Positions 14,559 through 16,916 of a DNA stretch of 16,916 nt are shown here, in pieces. The position numbers were made by a program, and so were the translations under genes. This DNA comes from CAZBQG01 sp964493945. Lineage in GTDB: Bacteria; Pseudomonadota; Alphaproteobacteria; Rhodospirillales; UBA2165. Below the pieces are notes generated by a model, which did no database searches, was not told the origin of the DNA, and saw only the letters and a list, made by a program, of their open reading frames with translations. Position 1 is the stretch's first letter; every line of letters starts with the position of its first letter. Where the stretch lies: positions 1 through 16,916 of the forward strand of contig CAZBQG010000075.1 of assembly GCA_964493945.1 (NCBI GenBank), read 5' to 3'.

Positions 14559-16110
14559 CGGCAGCGTCCTTAAGGGCATATTCGCCGTTCTCCAGACGCT
14601 GGACTTTTTCCGCTTCTTTCAAATCAACCAGCTCCAACATGATTTCGCGCCCATCCCGGCTGCCGACGGACTCCATCAGATGGGCGAAATAATGGGGGCC
14701 CGATTCCAAAGCCTGTTCCACGGTTTGAAAGCGGGCCTGCTTGGTAAAACTTGGTGCGGCGCAGACGGTGGTCAGCAACTCACCCTGGCGCTCATAGGGC
14801 AAGGTCAGATCAAAACCGGCCCGGGATCCATTATCAGGATCGGCACCCTCAAGGGACAAATCCATGCCCACATTGCGCTGCCCGGAAAGGACGATCAGGT
14901 CCCGATTCGCCTGAAAACGCGACGCCATGGCCCAATCGCGTTCGTTTGCGGAAAAGATATCCACTTCGGCATCGGTGACAAAGACATGCTTGACCGTCGG
15001 CAGGCCCAACAAGGCCTCGACGGCCTTGCGCCCTTCGCCGGGCTCGTTCTGGCGGATCGCGGCATGGAGATGATAGATGCCGTTGGACGACGGCGAAACG
15101 AACACGGCCGTCGGCTCACTGACCGTTTGTTTGAGCAGATTCCAGGCCATGGCCTCACCCATGATGGCCCCGAAATTCCCCGCATCCGTGCGCGCCAGCC
15201 CCCGGCCCGACCCATGCATGAGGGTCTGGTGCATGACGTCGGAGCGCATGGTGATGGCCGTCAGATTAAAAGTGGGATCGGGATGCATGGGCCCGTAAAA
15301 GCCCATATATTCACCGAAGGGACCTTCAAGTTCTTCATAGCCCCGTTCATCGAAATAGCCCTCGAAAACCATTTCCGCATCGGCCGGTACCATCAGATCA
15401 TTGGTCCGGCAACGGACCAGGGGCACGGGCTCTCCCCTGACCTTGCCGATCAGCCCGGTCTCGTCGCCCGGTAGGCGCAACATGCCGGCGATAAAATCAA
15501 AAGGATGGGAGCCGACGGTGAAACTCAAGGGCAGTTTCTCACCCCGCTCGGCGCATTTTATATAGATTTCCTTCAAATCCGATGGTGCGGTCAGATTGAC
15601 GCCTGCTTCCCGGCGCCCCCTCAGCATAATGCGCCGGCAGCCCAGATTGGTGTCTCCCGTTTCCGGATCGCGCACGAAATCCAGACCGGAAGAAATATAT
15701 GGCCCGCCATCCAATTCATGCTGAACATGAAAGGGCAGCTTGGAAAAATCCGCATCATCCCCTTCCAGAACCACTTCCTGAACGGGCGCCTCGTCCTGGG
15801 AGACTTCGACACTGGCGGCTGGCTGGGCCAGACGGCGGCCCAGTTCGGGGGCCAGTTCGCTTTCCTCGACGCCGAATGCCAGGGCCAGACGCTTGCGCCC
15901 GCCCATGACGGTAGCCACCAGTTCGTGGCCATCGGGGCCGGCTTTCCGGAACAGAACCGCCTTATCCGTGGCCTCGATGATACCTGAGAGATCGGCCAGG
16001 GCGACGAGCTCGTCATGCACCTCCACCTCGCCCGCTTCGACCAGGCGCTCCACCAGAGGGCGCAAACGGAATTTATCGAAATCTACGTTTGACGGGTCGG
16101 CGGGGCTCAT
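14551..16110 (-). CDS. UbiD family (prenylated-FMN) decarboxylase
   Basis: 519 residues, in the usual range for UbiD/Fdc1-type enzymes that (de)carboxylate aromatic or alpha,beta-unsaturated acids with prenylated FMN. Recognisable features are ISSGLDFVRDPETGDTNLG plus CRRIMLRG (about 139-165, the metal/prFMN-binding Asn-Arg strand), the phosphate-side GSHPFDFIAG (200-209) and the signature YEELEGPFGEYMGFYG (258-273) holding the catalytic glutamates. The rest (FNLTAITMRSDVMHQTLMHG) is also typical. ATG at 16110 has GGGAG seven bases upstream. It is the first gene of the overlapping operon that continues with the molybdenum hydroxylase. That pairing hints at aromatic or heteroaromatic acid metabolism, or a tailoring role in biosynthesis. 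No UbiX-type prenyltransferase, needed for the cofactor, is visible in the window. Real E. coli-like UbiD function in ubiquinone synthesis is possible but not favoured by the context. Confidence 0.9.
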   Translation of the reverse strand: MSPADPSNVDFDKFRLRPLVERLVEAGEVEVHDELVALADLSGIIEATDKAVLFRKAGPDGHELVATVMGGRKRLALAFGVEESELAPELGRRLAQPAASVEVSQDEAPVQEVVLEGDDADFSKLPFHVQHELDGGPYISSGLDFVRDPETGDTNLGCRRIMLRGRREAGVNLTAPSDLKEIYIKCAERGEKLPLSFTVGSHPFDFIAGMLRLPGDETGLIGKVRGEPVPLVRCRTNDLMVPADAEMVFEGYFDERGYEELEGPFGEYMGFYGPMHPDPTFNLTAITMRSDVMHQTLMHGSGRGLARTDAGNFGAIMGEAMAWNLLKQTVSEPTAVFVSPSSNGIYHLHAAIRQNEPGEGRKAVEALLGLPTVKHVFVTDAEVDIFSANERDWAMASRFQANRDLIVLSGQRNVGMDLSLEGADPDNGSRAGFDLTLPYERQGELLTTVCAAPSFTKQARFQTVEQALESGPHYFAHLMESVGSRDGREIMLELVDLKEAEKVQRLENGEYALKDAADG

Positions 16111-16141
16111 GACCGTTCTCCCTGGATGTTATTTGCCGTCG

Positions 16142-16170
16142 ATATTAGGCCGGGCGCGGGGCGCCGTCCA
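16142..16170 (-). promoter_or_regulatory. Likely sigma70-type promoter of the ubiD-led operon
   Basis: On the minus strand TGGACG (16170-16165, 4 of 6 to TTGACA), a 17-base spacer and TAATAT (16147-16142, near consensus) lie 31 bases upstream of the ubiD-like ATG. This would give a leader of about 25 bases. Confidence 0.5.
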
Positions 16171-16183
16171 GCGGCGGGGTGGG

Positions 16184-16195
16184 CCCCAATTGGGG
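16184..16195. promoter_or_regulatory. 12-bp palindrome upstream of the promoter, possible operator
   Basis: CCCCAATTGGGG is a perfect palindrome centred about 20 bases upstream of the proposed -35 box, a usual place for an activator site. No regulator that might bind it has been identified. Confidence 0.35.
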
Positions 16196-16310
16196 ATTCA
16201 AAAGCGCGGATGGGCCAAAGGACAGGCAACCCAAGCTCATGGGCATAATCCAGACTGCGGCCTCTTCCGCACAGTGAGCGCACCAGCCGCAAACTGCCCC
16301 GGTGCAGAAA

Positions 16311-16338
16311 CCAAAGCCCCCCACTTTCGGGGCTTTGG
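16311..16338. repeat. Inverted repeat, 10-bp perfect stem
   Basis: CCAAAGCCCC, loop CCACTTTC, GGGGCTTTGG. It is the strongest hairpin in the intergenic region. No T tract follows on plus; on minus only a weak TTTC follows, so terminator activity is uncertain. Confidence 0.55.
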
Positions 16339-16357
16339 CCGAGCGCGACTGCGCGAG

Positions 16358-16396
16358 CGCGCCGAATGGCGCGTAGCCAAGGGGGCGGATGCCCCC
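16358..16396. repeat. Two consecutive 6-bp hairpins with tetraloops
   Basis: CGCGCC-GAAT-GGCGCG (16358-16373) and GGGGGC-GGAT-GCCCCC (16381-16396) are separated by seven bases. With the preceding 10-bp hairpin they make a row of three stems within 86 bases. Confidence 0.5.
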
Positions 16397-16464
16397 GCCC
16401 GGCGCTTGAGGGAACCAAAAAAAAACGGCGCCACGCTCAGACGCTGATGGGCGGGCTGATCTTT

Positions 16465-16514
16465 TCTTCTTTCTGCTTCCTTCTCTCTCGCTGGTAAGAA
16501 GAATAGAAAGAAGA
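16465..16514. repeat. Polypyrimidine/polypurine inverted repeat
   Basis: TCTTCTTTCT (16465-16474) is matched exactly by AGAAAGAAGA (16505-16514), a 10-bp stem with a 30-base loop. It lies in the leader region of the terminal plus-strand gene. The composition changes from GC-rich to AT-rich at about this point. Confidence 0.4.
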
Positions 16515-16527
16515 TTCTGTTTGGTAT

Positions 16528-16542
16528 GAGCCGTACCGGCTC
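16528..16542. promoter_or_regulatory. Short inverted repeat before the terminal gene, possible operator
   Basis: GAGCCG-TAC-CGGCTC, a 6-bp inverted repeat 31 bases upstream of the preferred ATG of a gene with a helix-turn-helix-like segment. It could be an autoregulatory site, but it is short enough to be chance. Confidence 0.25.
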
Positions 16543-16573
16543 CAGTCTGATTATGTGGGGAGAACCAGAAACC

Positions 16574-16912
16574 ATGAGGAACAAGGTAAAAGAAATGACC
16601 CGAGAGGAACTGTACGATCTGGTCTGGTCGGAGCCGATGATAAAAGCGGCAAAACACTTTGCTCTGTCAGACGTGGGTCTTAAGAAAATCTGTCTAAAAA
16701 ATAATGTGCCGATCCCCGGACGCGGATATTGGCGAAAGCTTGAGACAGGTAAGAAAGTGAAAAAAACACCCTTGCCTACCAAAATCAATGACCCTACGAT
16801 TTCCATCAATGTCTATGATCAACCACCAAAGCCAGAAGAAGACCTACCGGAGATTATAGTGGAGCAATTAATACCAATCTGCAAAAAGTTTGACACATTA
16901 ACGTTCTGTTAG
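16574..16912 (+). CDS. Hypothetical protein with helix-turn-helix-like N-terminus, AT-rich
   Basis: 112 residues from ATG 16574. The N-terminal wording MTREELYDLVWSEPMIKAAKHFALSDVGLKKIC, with NNVPIPGRGYWRKLETGKKVKKTPLP after it, resembles a family of hypothetical proteins I know from variable regions; I cannot give it a firm name. The stretch IKAAKHFALSDVGLKKICLKNNVP looks like a helix-turn-helix, and the protein is Lys-rich, so DNA binding is possible. GGGGAG lies 11 bases before ATG 16574 and AAGG eight bases before ATG 16595; either could be the start, while ATG 16526 has no ribosome site. The codons are A/T-ending, unlike the GC-rich genes to the left, suggesting horizontal origin. It stops four bases before the window end, and the short C-terminus (KKFDTLTFC) may reflect truncation. 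Confidence 0.65.
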   Translation: MRNKVKEMTREELYDLVWSEPMIKAAKHFALSDVGLKKICLKNNVPIPGRGYWRKLETGKKVKKTPLPTKINDPTISINVYDQPPKPEEDLPEIIVEQLIPICKKFDTLTFC

Positions 16913-16916
16913 GCTG

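Larger units (their letters stand above)
16196..16525. other. Non-coding, hairpin-rich intergenic segment
   Basis: About 330 bases with no gene I can defend. Open frames on both strands exist but are low-complexity, Arg/Pro/Ala-rich translations of GC-rich sequence and lack ribosome sites. The segment holds three closely spaced perfect hairpins (16311-16338, 16358-16373, 16381-16396), an A9 run at 16426-16434, and a polypyrimidine tract paired with a downstream purine tract. It could be a structured RNA, a dispersed intergenic repeat, or a decayed remnant. Confidence 0.45.

Noticed and set aside
14473..15474. Plus-strand open frame of 333 codons opposite the ubiD-like gene
   Set aside because: It is an antisense shadow of a recognisable UbiD protein, with low-complexity Gly/His/Arg content and no credible ribosome site.
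16196..16450. tmRNA, SRP RNA, RNase P RNA or 6S RNA in the hairpin-rich gap
   Set aside because: I looked for the conserved core sequences of these RNAs on both strands by eye and recognised none.
16145..16809. Minus-strand open frames across the intergenic region and the terminal gene
   Set aside because: The translations are low-complexity or mirror the hairpins, begin without ribosome sites and overlap the plausible plus-strand gene.

Overview
The window is about 60% G+C, densely packed and mostly minus-strand. Several things point to an alphaproteobacterium of the Rhodospirillales type: a COX15-type heme A synthase, a lipoprotein C-terminal processing protease, a PAS-rich membrane histidine kinase, and tetratricopeptide (TPR) proteins fused to a glycosyltransferase-like or a sulfotransferase domain. 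This placement is inferred from gene families and base composition; no rRNA, tRNA or marker phylogeny is available here. No tRNA, rRNA, IS element or CRISPR array was found.

Region 1 (57-6913, all minus strand) reads from right to left: ctaA (heme A synthase), a class III omega-amino-acid:pyruvate aminotransferase, a DHH-family phosphoesterase, a ctpA-type S41 protease, and a PAS/HisKA/HATPase sensor kinase. Gaps are 16-75 bases, so it looks like one or two housekeeping transcription units. The kinase gene is broken by three single-base frame breaks, while its neighbours are intact.

Region 2 (7031-16110) holds a four-gene minus-strand operon whose cistrons all overlap: UbiD-family decarboxylase, molybdopterin-binding large subunit of the xanthine dehydrogenase/CO dehydrogenase superfamily, TPR + glycosyltransferase-like protein, and TPR + sulfotransferase. 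The overlaps are 8, 4 and 8 bases. A plus-strand NodU/CmcH-type carbamoyltransferase converges on it, and the two 3' ends overlap by 20 bases inside a perfect 10-bp stem-loop that contains both stop codons. Decarboxylation or carboxylation, molybdenum hydroxylation, sugar transfer, sulfation and carbamoylation are all tailoring chemistries, so the cluster may build or decorate one molecule or surface glycan. That role is inference. A plausible sigma70-type promoter and a 12-bp palindrome lie just upstream of the ubiD-like gene.

Region 3 (16111-16573) has no convincing gene. It contains several perfect inverted repeats, an A9 run and a polypyrimidine/polypurine inverted repeat. Region 4 (16574-16912) is a small, visibly AT-richer plus-strand gene for a helix-turn-helix-like hypothetical protein. 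It is unlike its neighbours in composition and may mark the edge of an accessory segment.
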